Shown in pieces: positions 17,118-25,981 of a DNA stretch of 64,000 nt. Under the pieces are notes generated by a model, which worked only from the letters and a program-made list of their open reading frames with translations, was not told where the DNA came from and ran no database searches. The position numbers and the translations under genes were made by a program. The stretch's first letter is position 1. The number at the start of each line of letters is the position of its first letter. Source of the stretch: Alistipes muris (GTDB lineage: Bacteria; Bacteroidota; Bacteroidia; Bacteroidales; Rikenellaceae); the NCBI RefSeq assembly GCF_943193205.1, contig NZ_CALPDD010000006.1, positions 62,001 through 126,000 of the forward strand, given 5' to 3'.

Positions 17118-20100
17118 CTATATTATCGAATTCAGCAAATCGAGTTTCCCGTCGTTGACCAGCTTGAGTATCAGCTCGCCGAACAGGGTGTTCTGCCAGG
17201 CGAACCAAGGCCGTGTGAAGTTCGCCGCGTCGTGGCGCGAGAACGATTCGTGCATGAAACCCGTTCCGGCGTCGGTGGTCATAAGTTGTATGATGCAGTC
17301 GCGGATCTCGGCGTCGTCGGCCGAGGTGAAGGCCCGCATCATGATGCTCATGGGCCAGATCATTTCGACCCCGATGTGCGGACCGCCGATTCCCTCGCCT
17401 GCGGGACCCTGCCAAAAATAAGGATTTTCGCGGCTCCAGACAAACCGGCGGGTGTTTTCGTAAATCGGGTCGGTGCGCTCCGTGTCGCCCAGGTAGGGCA
17501 TGGCCAGCAGCGAGGGCACGTTGGCGTCGTCCATGAGCTGCACGCCGCCGAAGCCGTCGACCTCGAACGCGTAGATTTTGCCGAACTCGGGATGCTCCAC
17601 GACGGCATGCCGCTGCAAGGCGGCGGCCACCTCGTCGGCCAGGGCGGTGCACTCGCCGGCCAGCGCAGGCTCGTTATTGACCGTCCGCAGGATTTCGGCC
17701 GCCTTGCGCAATGACGTGACGGCCATGAAATTCGACGGGACGAGGAAGCCGAAAGTCGTGGCGTCGTCCGAGGGGCGGAACGCGCTGGCGATCAATCCTA
17801 CGGGCTTCACCGGATTGCCGCGCCCCACGTGGCAGCGGGTGTCGAGCTGGCGGTCGGTGACGCGCAGGAAGATGTAATCGCCGGGCCCCTCCTTCATCTG
17901 CTGCTCCTTGAGGGTGGCGAGGACGGCCTGCATCGCTTCGACCCACTCGGCGCCGAAGACGGAGGTGTCGCCCGTGGTTTTCCAGTAATGGTGGGCCAGC
18001 CGGATGGGGTAGCAATGCGAATCTATCTCCCATTTGCGCTCGAAAACCCACGGCGACTGCTCGTTGCCGGGGTAGCCGACGTCCTCGCCGCGGCCCGTCG
18101 GGCCGTCGTTGAACGCATTGGCGTAGGGGTCGATGGCGATGAGCTTGAACTGGCGGCGGATAAGCCCGGCAATCATTTTCTGCAAGGCCGGGTCGCTGCC
18201 GCACAGCTGCACGTAGGGCCACACCTGCGCTCCCGAATCGCGGAGCCACATGGCCGGGATGTCGCCCGTATAGACGTAGGTGTCGGGCGTGCCGTTTTTG
18301 TCTTCGCGGTAGTGCACCGTGGTGTCGAGCGTGTTGGGGAAGCAGTTGGCGAACATCCAGCGCAGACGCTCGTTGGTCAGCAGGGCGCAGACGCGCTCGA
18401 TTTCGGCCTCCACCGCTTCCGACTTGAAAAGCCGCTTTGCGGGTGCGGGCCGCTGGTCGGCGTAGGCCTCGGGCTCGTCGGCGCAATACCACACCTTGGG
18501 CTCGGAACCCATCTCGAACCGCAGCTCGCCGCCCTCGATGACGTCGGCATGGGCGATATAAGGCTTGGTGTAGGGACGGCCGTTGAACCAGACGCGCCGG
18601 ATGTACTTGTTTTCGGCCGAATTGTTCTCGGCGACGATGGTGAAGGTGCCGCCCGGAACGTCGATCTCGGCCTTGTCGAACAAGGGCGAACCGAACCAGT
18701 AGCGGCCGCCTGCGGGCTCGGCCTCGTAGATGCCCAGCGCCGAGAGAATGTACCAGGCCGACATCTGGCCGACGTCCTCGTTGCCCGAAAGACCGTCGGG
18801 CTCGGCGTGGTAGAGCGTTGTGAGCACCTCGCGCACCTTGTCGGCCGTTTTCCACGGCTGCCCGAGCATGGTGTAGAGGTAGAGCGTGGCGTGCGAAGGC
18901 TCGTTGCCGTGGGCGTACTGGCCGATCATGCCCGAAATGTCGGGCGAAGTCTCGGCCCCCTCGACGATGGAGGAGACGGTGAAGAGCGAATCGAGCTTTT
19001 CGAGCATGCGCCCGCGGCTGCCGAAACAGCCTTGCAGACCCTCGACGTCGTGCGGCGCGAGCCACGCATACTGCCAGGCGTTGCCCTCGCAGTAGTCGTC
19101 GGCGCGGTGAGTCGAAGCGAACGGGTTGAACGGCGTGCGCCAGCGGCCGCGGCTGTCGCGGCCCCGCATGAACCCGGTCGAGGGGTCGAAATAATGGCGG
19201 TAGGAGTGGCTGCGGTCGGTGAAATAACGAGCGTCGGCGCTCTTGCCCAAGGCTTCGGCAGCCCGGGCGGCAGCGCCGTCGGCCACGGCGTACTCCATGT
19301 CGTAGGCGACCGCCTCGTTGAAGAGGTTGCAGGGGATGTAACCGTACTTCATGCGCAGCCCGTTGCCGCGGTCGGGGTTCATGGCGGTTTTTTTGATTGC
19401 GTCGAAAGCCCGTTCGCGGTCGATGCCGGGCAGGTCCTTGACGATGGCGTCGGCCACGACGACGATGCCGGGATTGCCGACCATGCAATCGGTCTCGTTA
19501 CCCCACAGATGCCATACGGGCAGACGCCCCTGTTCGTCGGCGATGGCGAGCATCGTCCGCACGATGTCGGTCATGCGCCCGGATTGTGTGAGGGTCAGCA
19601 GGGGCATCTTGGCGCGGTAGGTGTCCCACAGCGAGAAAATCGTGTAGGTCGTATACCCCGGGTCGGCGTGCACGGCGCCGTCGGCTCCGCGATAATCGCC
19701 GTTGGTGTCGCAGAAAGCGGCCGGAGCCGTCATGGTGTGGTAAAGGGCTGTGTAGAAAATCTTGCGGGCCGTGGTGTCGGCGGTCTCGATTCGGATTTTC
19801 TTGAGCTCGTCGTTCCATTGCTCGGCCGCCTGCTTCGCGGTCTCGTCGAAGCCCCAGCCGGGAAGCTCGGCGACGAGGTTTTCACGGGCTCCCTCGACGC
19901 TCACGGGCGACAGGGCGACCTTGACCAGCACCTGCTCGCCCTCGTCGGTGCGGAACGATGCGCGGGCATAGTGCTCGCCGACCTGCTCGAACGTGAACGG
20001 CTTGGAGAACTCGGCCATGAAGTAGACTTTCTGGTCCTTGGCCCACCCGGAGGAGTGGCGCCAGCCCGTGAGGGTGCGGTCGCTCTCGGCCTCGATATGG

Positions 20101-20666
20101 GTCTGGGTGGCCTTGTCCCAGCAACCGCCGTTTTCGAGGTCGAAGACGATGGCGGCGGCATCGGAGGCGGGGAACGTGTAGCGGTGGAAACCCACGCGGG
20201 AAGTGGCTGTGAGCTCTGCTAAAACGTTATAACGCGTCAGCGGGACGGAGTAATAGCCCGGGCGGACGACCTCGCGCGAACGGTCGGCGTAGGACCACAT
20301 GCCCGACGCGGGGTCCTCCTCCATGCCGCGGGCGTAGCAGGTTTCGAGGCCCGTGACGGGCATGACGGTGATGTCGAACAAATCGCCGATGCCGGTGCCG
20401 GAGAGGTGGGTGTGCGAGAACCCAATGACGGTCGAATCGCTCTGGTGGTAACCCGAAGTCCAGTCCCACTCCTGCGGGATGCTGGTGGGGCCCAACTGCA
20501 CCATGCCGAACGGAACGTTGGCCCCGACGAAGACGTGGCCGTGGCCGCCCGTGCCGATATGGGGGTCGACGAAGCGGGTGAAGTCGTCGCCGGACGGCGG
20601 GGCCTGGCGGGTGCAGGCCGCCGAAAGCAAGGCGGCGCAAAGGAAGAGAAGGTGTTGGGATTTCAT
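17118..20666 (-). CDS. GH92-GH125 fusion: two exo-alpha-mannosidases in one lipoprotein
   Basis: 1182 residues with lipobox LSAAC after MKSQHLLFLCAAL. Residues of about 25-735 are a complete GH92 (FSHTHLSGTGIGD, CEGNAWQY acid Glu, GNEDVGQMSAWY base pair). Residues of about 744-1182 are a complete GH125 (MWLRDSGAQVWPY, GRGEDVGYPGNEQSPW, DDANVPSLLA, GGPHIGVEMIWPMS). GH125 enzymes remove alpha-1,6-linked mannose. The GH92 half lacks the His of the alpha-1,2 subsite (AETSPDISG in its place), so it probably acts on alpha-1,3 or mixed linkages. Together they could clear both arms of the trimannosyl core. The reading frame is continuous across the junction near base 18440. Confidence 0.92.
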   Translation of the reverse strand: MKSQHLLFLCAALLSAACTRQAPPSGDDFTRFVDPHIGTGGHGHVFVGANVPFGMVQLGPTSIPQEWDWTSGYHQSDSTVIGFSHTHLSGTGIGDLFDITVMPVTGLETCYARGMEEDPASGMWSYADRSREVVRPGYYSVPLTRYNVLAELTATSRVGFHRYTFPASDAAAIVFDLENGGCWDKATQTHIEAESDRTLTGWRHSSGWAKDQKVYFMAEFSKPFTFEQVGEHYARASFRTDEGEQVLVKVALSPVSVEGARENLVAELPGWGFDETAKQAAEQWNDELKKIRIETADTTARKIFYTALYHTMTAPAAFCDTNGDYRGADGAVHADPGYTTYTIFSLWDTYRAKMPLLTLTQSGRMTDIVRTMLAIADEQGRLPVWHLWGNETDCMVGNPGIVVVADAIVKDLPGIDRERAFDAIKKTAMNPDRGNGLRMKYGYIPCNLFNEAVAYDMEYAVADGAAARAAEALGKSADARYFTDRSHSYRHYFDPSTGFMRGRDSRGRWRTPFNPFASTHRADDYCEGNAWQYAWLAPHDVEGLQGCFGSRGRMLEKLDSLFTVSSIVEGAETSPDISGMIGQYAHGNEPSHATLYLYTMLGQPWKTADKVREVLTTLYHAEPDGLSGNEDVGQMSAWYILSALGIYEAEPAGGRYWFGSPLFDKAEIDVPGGTFTIVAENNSAENKYIRRVWFNGRPYTKPYIAHADVIEGGELRFEMGSEPKVWYCADEPEAYADQRPAPAKRLFKSEAVEAEIERVCALLTNERLRWMFANCFPNTLDTTVHYREDKNGTPDTYVYTGDIPAMWLRDSGAQVWPYVQLCGSDPALQKMIAGLIRRQFKLIAIDPYANAFNDGPTGRGEDVGYPGNEQSPWVFERKWEIDSHCYPIRLAHHYWKTTGDTSVFGAEWVEAMQAVLATLKEQQMKEGPGDYIFLRVTDRQLDTRCHVGRGNPVKPVGLIASAFRPSDDATTFGFLVPSNFMAVTSLRKAAEILRTVNNEPALAGECTALADEVAAALQRHAVVEHPEFGKIYAFEVDGFGGVQLMDDANVPSLLAMPYLGDTERTDPIYENTRRFVWSRENPYFWQGPAGEGIGGPHIGVEMIWPMSIMMRAFTSADDAEIRDCIIQLMTTDAGTGFMHESFSRHDAANFTRPWFAWQNTLFGELILKLVNDGKLDLLNSII

Positions 20667-20670
20667 AGCT

Positions 20671-22866
20671 TTATTTTACGGTTATTTCGTCGATGAAGAA
20701 CCAGCAGGGGCATCCCACGCCGTAATGCCACGGCGGACAGACGTTGGTGCCCTCCACTTCGATGCGGATGTAACGGGCGCGCACGGGGCCGTCGGCCGCC
20801 ACGGTCACGGGGACGAACTTGACGGGGACGTCGCGGTCCTCGGCCAGTTCGGTCCGGCCGAGCGGCCGCCAGGCGCGTTTGTCGTCCGAGACGGCGCAGG
20901 TCATGGCGCGGGGCAGCAGAATCCATGCGCCGAGCTGGTGGAGGAAATCGGCGGTGACGGCCGAGAACTCCTGCCCGCTTCCGAGGTCGAGGATGAAGGC
21001 GCCGTCCTGTCCCTCCCATCCGGTCCAGCCGTCGGCGAACGAAGCACCGCCGAAAAGACCGTCGGTGAGGGTTTCCTCGCCCAAGGCACGGTATTTCCCG
21101 GCGGGCGGGACGATCCATTCGATGTGCGCGCCGAAGGCCTTGCTGCGGTCGGCAGATAAATAACGTTGGCGGTAGAGCTTGCAGTATTCCTGCGGCGAAT
21201 TGTTGCGCTCGTTGAGGGTTTCGACGCCGAAATCGGTGACGTAACGCTCGAAAGTCCCGAGCTTGCGGAGAACGGCCGCGGTATCTCTGTCGCGCTCGGT
21301 GCGGAGGATTTCCAACTCGGAATAGAGCAGCGGCAGCCGTGCCAACCGCACGCGGCGCAGCAAGGCCGAATCGGCGGCGACGGCAGCTTCGGCCCGGTCG
21401 AAAAGCTCGTTGTAGCGCTGCCGGCAGGCGGCGTTGAACATGCCGTCTTTGTGCGAAACGGGCGAATCGTAAATCCAAAGCGGGATGCCCGAACCGAAGA
21501 GGGCTTCTTCGAGGTGCTTTTCGTATTGATAGAGACAGGGTGCGGCGGCGCCGTAATACCCGTTCATGAAACGCTGCATGAGCGAATCGGCGTCCTGCGC
21601 GGGGTCCCACATGAGCTTGGCGACGACGTAGGAACGCAGCTCGGAGAAGTCGCCGCCGTAGGAACCGCCGATTTGCGAGAAGTGCATCCGGGCGCCGTGA
21701 CGCCGGAAAAGGCGGATGTTGGGGGCGAGCACGGGGAAGTTGGGGAACGGCTCGACCATGTTGTCGAAGTTGATGCCGTAGTCCCAGATGAAAAGGTTGT
21801 CGGTCAGCGCGGACCAACCCTCCAGCGCGGCGACGAACTCGCGGCCCGTGGCGGTTTCGGCGAGGGGCGCTTCGCGGTGGCTGCCGATGCTGCACAACAT
21901 GATGTTGACGTTCGAGAGGGGCCGCGCATGGCGGGGCGGCTGCATGGTGAAAAGGTAGGCCAGCGTGGAAAACCGCTTGTCGGGGAAACGCTCGGCCAAC
22001 TTGTTCAGAAACCGGATGTAATTGCCCGAGGGAGCCCCCTCCTCGATGTTGACCCGCTCGCACGCTTCGCAGCGGCAGTAGGTGCGGTCGCTGTCGTTCT
22101 GACTGACGGAAATCATGTTCCGGCCGGGGTTGGCGCGGAAAATCGAATCGATGCGGGCGGCGACGGTCTCGAACAGCGCGGGATTCGACAGACACCACTG
22201 GCTGGCGCGGCCGGGCCGCCGCTCGCCGTGGATGAACGAATAGTATTCGGGGTGCTCGGCACCGTAGCGTTCGGCGGGCAGGAGACGGTCGAAAGTGTGG
22301 ACCCACAGATTGCCCGCGAAGATGTCGGAGGGCTCTTCGAGCCGCAGGAAAAAGCGGTAGACCGAATCCTGCGCCATGCCGTAAGCCTGGCTCTGACGAT
22401 AGCGGAACGCGGGATTGTCGGCCGTGTCGAGCCGGGGCAGAACGATGTCGGGGCGCCGGTCGAGGGTGTAGACGCTGGCGGCGAAGTAGTCCATGCCCAA
22501 ATAGCGCTCCAAGAGCGAGACGACGCCGTAGACGGAACCGCTGCCGCCGCCGCTCGAAATGCGCAGCGTGCCGTCGGACCCGGTCCGCAGGCGGAAGCCG
22601 TCGTCGGAAAGACCCAGCGTGTCGGAAGCGCCTAACAGGATGTCGCCCTTGCGGATTTTCACGCCTTGCACGATGGGCAGCTCCGCGCCGGATGCTTCGC
22701 GGACGAACCGCTGCAACAGCAGGGCGGCGGTCCGGTCGGTGCTGTTTCCGGCAGCGACGACGATGCGGGCGGCGGGCTTGCCGCGGCGGGTGAGCACGGT
22801 CTGTCCGTCCGCTTCGGCGCAAAGCCCGGCGAAGAGCAACAGCAGGAGGGTTCGGAACAAGCGCAT
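20671..22866 (-). CDS. GH163 (DUF4838) endo-beta-N-acetylglucosaminidase-like protein
   Basis: 731 residues, signal peptide MRLFRTLLLLLFAGLCAEADG without a lipobox. Order: an N-terminal alpha/beta domain common before GH20/GH67-like barrels (about 25-130), the DUF4838 barrel (about 150-560; SVSQNDSDRTYCRCEACE and YLFTMQPPRH), and a C-terminal F5/8-type beta-sandwich (about 590-731). DUF4838 defines GH163, whose characterised Bacteroides member cleaves complex N-glycans in the chitobiose core. Four bases separate its stop from the next start and three bases separate it from the upstream gene, so it is firmly inside the operon. Activity on this locus's glycans is inferred, not shown. Confidence 0.82.
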   Translation of the reverse strand: MRLFRTLLLLLFAGLCAEADGQTVLTRRGKPAARIVVAAGNSTDRTAALLLQRFVREASGAELPIVQGVKIRKGDILLGASDTLGLSDDGFRLRTGSDGTLRISSGGGSGSVYGVVSLLERYLGMDYFAASVYTLDRRPDIVLPRLDTADNPAFRYRQSQAYGMAQDSVYRFFLRLEEPSDIFAGNLWVHTFDRLLPAERYGAEHPEYYSFIHGERRPGRASQWCLSNPALFETVAARIDSIFRANPGRNMISVSQNDSDRTYCRCEACERVNIEEGAPSGNYIRFLNKLAERFPDKRFSTLAYLFTMQPPRHARPLSNVNIMLCSIGSHREAPLAETATGREFVAALEGWSALTDNLFIWDYGINFDNMVEPFPNFPVLAPNIRLFRRHGARMHFSQIGGSYGGDFSELRSYVVAKLMWDPAQDADSLMQRFMNGYYGAAAPCLYQYEKHLEEALFGSGIPLWIYDSPVSHKDGMFNAACRQRYNELFDRAEAAVAADSALLRRVRLARLPLLYSELEILRTERDRDTAAVLRKLGTFERYVTDFGVETLNERNNSPQEYCKLYRQRYLSADRSKAFGAHIEWIVPPAGKYRALGEETLTDGLFGGASFADGWTGWEGQDGAFILDLGSGQEFSAVTADFLHQLGAWILLPRAMTCAVSDDKRAWRPLGRTELAEDRDVPVKFVPVTVAADGPVRARYIRIEVEGTNVCPPWHYGVGCPCWFFIDEITVK

Positions 22867-22869
22867 GGG

Positions 22870-25101
22870 TCAGAATTCAAAGGTGAGTCTGCGGCCGCGA
22901 AGCAGTTCGTCGTGGCCGATGCGGTATTGGGTCAGGGGCTTGCCGCCGAGGCTCATGCGGCGGATATATTCCCCGTCGCCGTGCTTTTCGATGGTGAGCG
23001 TACCCTGCGGGGTGTCGATTTCGGCCCGGTCGAAAACGGGCGCGGTGAGCGTATAGAACGGCTCGCCGGGACAATCGGGATAGAACCCCAACATGGAAAA
23101 GACGGCCCACGCCGACATGGTGCCCGTGTCGTCGTTACCGGGGATGCCGTCGGGCCTGGCGGTGAAATACTTGTCCAACAGCCGCCGCGTTTCGCGCTGG
23201 GTGCGCCACTCCTCGCCGCGGAAGCGGCTGAAAAGGTAGGCGTAGGCGATGTCAGGCTCGTTGGCCGGGTCGTACAGACCCTCGTCGAAGACCCGCTGCA
23301 ACTTGTCGACGAACTTCCGGCGCCCGCCCATGAGCTTGGCCAACCCCTCGACGTCGTGGGGCACAAAGAACGTATAGTTCCAGGCCGAACCCTCGTGGAA
23401 ACCCGGGACGGCCTCGAAGTTCTCGCCCTGCCGCGGGTCGAAGGGGCTCAAAAACGAACCGTCGGGGTTGAGCGGCCGCAGGGTGCCCGATTCGGGCGAA
23501 TAATAATGCTTCCACCCGGCGGCGCGGCGGCGCAGCCCGTCGGCGAACTCCCGCTCGCCCCGCTCGTCGGCGAGCCATGCCAGCGCATGGTCGGCAACGT
23601 AATACTCCAAAGCGTGCGACACGGAATTGTCGCCCGAATTGTCGCCGGCGAAGAACCCCAGCGGAATATAGCCCTTTTCGACGTAGGGGTCGATGTCGGG
23701 CCGCATGGGATTCTGCGCGCCGGGGGTCGTGGCCGAACGCTTCATGGCCGCGTAGGCCGCGTTGATGTCGAAGCCGCGCAGCCCCTTGCGCCAGGAATCG
23801 ACGATGACCGGAATGGCCGGGTCGCCCTCCATGGTGAAAGTCTCGCGGCCGTAGAGCTCCCATTTGGGCAGCCAGCCCCACTCTTGGGACATGGCGACCA
23901 TCGAACGGAGCATCTCGGTCTGCCGCTCGGGATAAACGAGCGTGAGGAGCTGGTGGACGTTGCGGTAGGTGTCCCACAACGAAAAGACCGTATAACGGTC
24001 GCCGTCGGCGATGCCCGTCTGGCCGGAACGCTCCATGAGGGGATACTCGCCGTTGACGTCGCTGAGCAGATTGGGGTGGACAAGGGTATGATAAAGTGCC
24101 GTATAGAAGACCGTGCGCTGCTCCGGCGTGCCGCCCTCGACGCGGATACGCGAGAGGTCGCGGTTCCAACGGTCGCGGGCCTGGCGGCGAATCGTATCGA
24201 ACGCGGTACCGGCCGGCTGTTCGGTGTCGAGGTTGCGGCGTGCGTTGTCGATGCTGACGTATGAAATACCCATACGGACCTCGACCTGCTCGCCGGCATC
24301 GAGACCGTCGAACGAGAACCAGTAACCCACGTCGTCGCCCGAGAGCTCGCGGCCGTAGTCGGTATAGAGCTTATAACGGCCGTTGTCGGGGGTCCACTCG
24401 GCCTCGACGCCCGTCATGGGCCGCTGCTTCTTCCAATAACCCGACTGCGACGGGGTTTTGGAGACGCGCAGGACGAAGTAGACGGGGAAAACTTTCTGGG
24501 GATTGTAACAAAAGGTCCCGAGGAGCTTGGAACCCTCGATTTCGGTGGCGCTGACGCGCCGGACCGTGGCGCCGGACTCGTTGGTGAGCCCCTCGCCCAA
24601 ATTGAGCAGAATATGGCCTTGTCCGCCGGGAAAGGTGTAGCGCTCGGCCGAAGTGCGCGGTGTGGCTGTAACTTCGGCGCGGATGCCGTACTTGGCGAGC
24701 GTGGCGGCGTAGTAACCCGGCGAAGCGGTCTCGTCGGAACAGGCCGAACCGTAGTGCTTGTAGTCGACGTCGAGCTCTCCGGCGGTGGCCATGGTGAGCA
24801 AGGCCCCCATTTCGGGGCAGCCCACGCCGCTCAAAACCCCGTGGGCGAACCCGGTGAAGAACTTGTTATGGAACTCGTAGGGCGTCGACCACCACCGTGC
24901 ATCCTTGTCGTAGAGGTTCGTATCGGACCCCATGACGTTGAACGGCACGACGGCCATCATCCCGTGGGGCGTGACCGCTCCCGGATTGCAGGTGCCGAAA
25001 TTGGTGGTGCCGATAAAGGGGTCGACGCAATCGGCCGAAGACTGCGCGGCGGCGGAAGCGAGACCGAGGGTCAGCAGGACGGCGAAAAACGGGTGCTTCA
25101 T
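22870..25101 (-). CDS. GH92 family exo-alpha-mannosidase, divergent subgroup
   Basis: 743 residues from [20 protein letters not shown] (signal peptidase I site, so soluble periplasmic). GH92 signatures: [10 protein letters not shown] at the start, [19 protein letters not shown] with the acid Glu, and [18 protein letters not shown]. That last motif has Asp where most members have Glu (GNED), and the +1 subsite region is [11 protein letters not shown] instead of the IHE motif of the alpha-1,2 enzyme. Linkage preference therefore differs from the other two GH92 domains but cannot be read from sequence. The first in-frame ATG would add 40 unlikely residues. The start overlaps the nagB stop by 4 bases. 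Confidence 0.9.
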   Translation of the reverse strand: MKHPFFAVLLTLGLASAAAQSSADCVDPFIGTTNFGTCNPGAVTPHGMMAVVPFNVMGSDTNLYDKDARWWSTPYEFHNKFFTGFAHGVLSGVGCPEMGALLTMATAGELDVDYKHYGSACSDETASPGYYAATLAKYGIRAEVTATPRTSAERYTFPGGQGHILLNLGEGLTNESGATVRRVSATEIEGSKLLGTFCYNPQKVFPVYFVLRVSKTPSQSGYWKKQRPMTGVEAEWTPDNGRYKLYTDYGRELSGDDVGYWFSFDGLDAGEQVEVRMGISYVSIDNARRNLDTEQPAGTAFDTIRRQARDRWNRDLSRIRVEGGTPEQRTVFYTALYHTLVHPNLLSDVNGEYPLMERSGQTGIADGDRYTVFSLWDTYRNVHQLLTLVYPERQTEMLRSMVAMSQEWGWLPKWELYGRETFTMEGDPAIPVIVDSWRKGLRGFDINAAYAAMKRSATTPGAQNPMRPDIDPYVEKGYIPLGFFAGDNSGDNSVSHALEYYVADHALAWLADERGEREFADGLRRRAAGWKHYYSPESGTLRPLNPDGSFLSPFDPRQGENFEAVPGFHEGSAWNYTFFVPHDVEGLAKLMGGRRKFVDKLQRVFDEGLYDPANEPDIAYAYLFSRFRGEEWRTQRETRRLLDKYFTARPDGIPGNDDTGTMSAWAVFSMLGFYPDCPGEPFYTLTAPVFDRAEIDTPQGTLTIEKHGDGEYIRRMSLGGKPLTQYRIGHDELLRGRRLTFEF

Positions 25102-25889
25102 GGAAGGGCGCTTTCGATGTTCTTGAAATAACGGTAGGTGGCGACGCGCAGCTCGTCGGCCGCAGCCTCGTCGCAGGCGACGATGCCCGAGGGGTGGGTC
25201 TGGAGCGCCGAAATGGTCCACTGGTGGTTGTAGGAACCCTCGATGCCGTGACGCACGGCCCGTGCCTTTTTATGACCTGTGGCGAGGATCACGACCTCGC
25301 GCGCGGCGAGGATGGTCCCGACGCCGACGGTGAGGGCCCGGGTGGGGACGAGCGAAGTATCGCCGCCGAAGAACCGTGCGTTGACGGCGATGGTGTCGGG
25401 AGTGAGGGTCTTGACGCGGGTGCGGGACGAGAGCGACGAGAAAGGCTCGTTGAACGCGATGTGCCCGTCCTCGCCGACGCCGCCCAAAAAGAGGTCGATG
25501 CCCCCCGCGGCGGCGATGGCCGCCTCGTAATCGGCGCACTCTTGGGCGAGGTCTGGAGCGTTGCCGTTGAGGATATGGATGTTCTCGGGCCGGATGTCGA
25601 TGTGGGAGAAGAAATTATGCCGCATGAACGAATGGTAGCTTTCGGGATGCTCCTCGGGGAGCCCGACGTACTCGTCCATGTTGAACGTGACAACGTTGCG
25701 GAACGACACCTCGCCTGCCTTGTGGCGGCGGACAAGCTCCTTGTAAGTCTCCAACGGGGTGGACCCGGTGGGAAGCCCCAAGACGAACGGAGCGTCGGAG
25801 CACTGCGCCTTGGCCCTGATGCGGCCGATGATGTATTCGGCGGCCCAACGGGCGACCTGGGCGGGATTTTCCTGGATGATCAAACGCAT
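25098..25889 (-). CDS. nagB: Glucosamine-6-phosphate deaminase
   Basis: 263 residues; converts glucosamine 6-phosphate to fructose 6-phosphate and ammonia in the cytoplasm. Catalytic residues fall at the same numbers as in E. coli NagB: Asp72 (NMDEY), Asp141, His143 and Glu148 ([11 protein letters not shown]). The phosphate loop LPTGSTP is intact. It lies between a NagB-like/PIG-L fusion gene and a GH92 gene in the N-glycan operon, so it completes the GlcNAc branch. A block of heptad repeats fills the region directly upstream of the ATG. The same frame is open further upstream, but that part is the antisense or shifted shadow of the neighbour. Confidence 0.96.
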   Translation of the reverse strand: MRLIIQENPAQVARWAAEYIIGRIRAKAQCSDAPFVLGLPTGSTPLETYKELVRRHKAGEVSFRNVVTFNMDEYVGLPEEHPESYHSFMRHNFFSHIDIRPENIHILNGNAPDLAQECADYEAAIAAAGGIDLFLGGVGEDGHIAFNEPFSSLSSRTRVKTLTPDTIAVNARFFGGDTSLVPTRALTVGVGTILAAREVVILATGHKKARAVRHGIEGSYNHQWTISALQTHPSGIVACDEAAADELRVATYRYFKNIESALP

Positions 25890-25894
25890 TTCTT

Positions 25895-25934
25895 GAAGTG
25901 AAAGGTGAAAAGTGAAAAGTGAAAGGTGAATTTT
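25895..25934. repeat. GTGAAAA heptad repeat block (copy 5)
   Basis: The best copy: about five units of GTGAAAR in a row, ending 5 bases before the nagB start on the minus strand. Confidence 0.75.
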
Positions 25935-25981
25935 GCGATTAAGCGAGGGCAAAATCAAGCCCCGCAGGGGGTTAAATAAGG

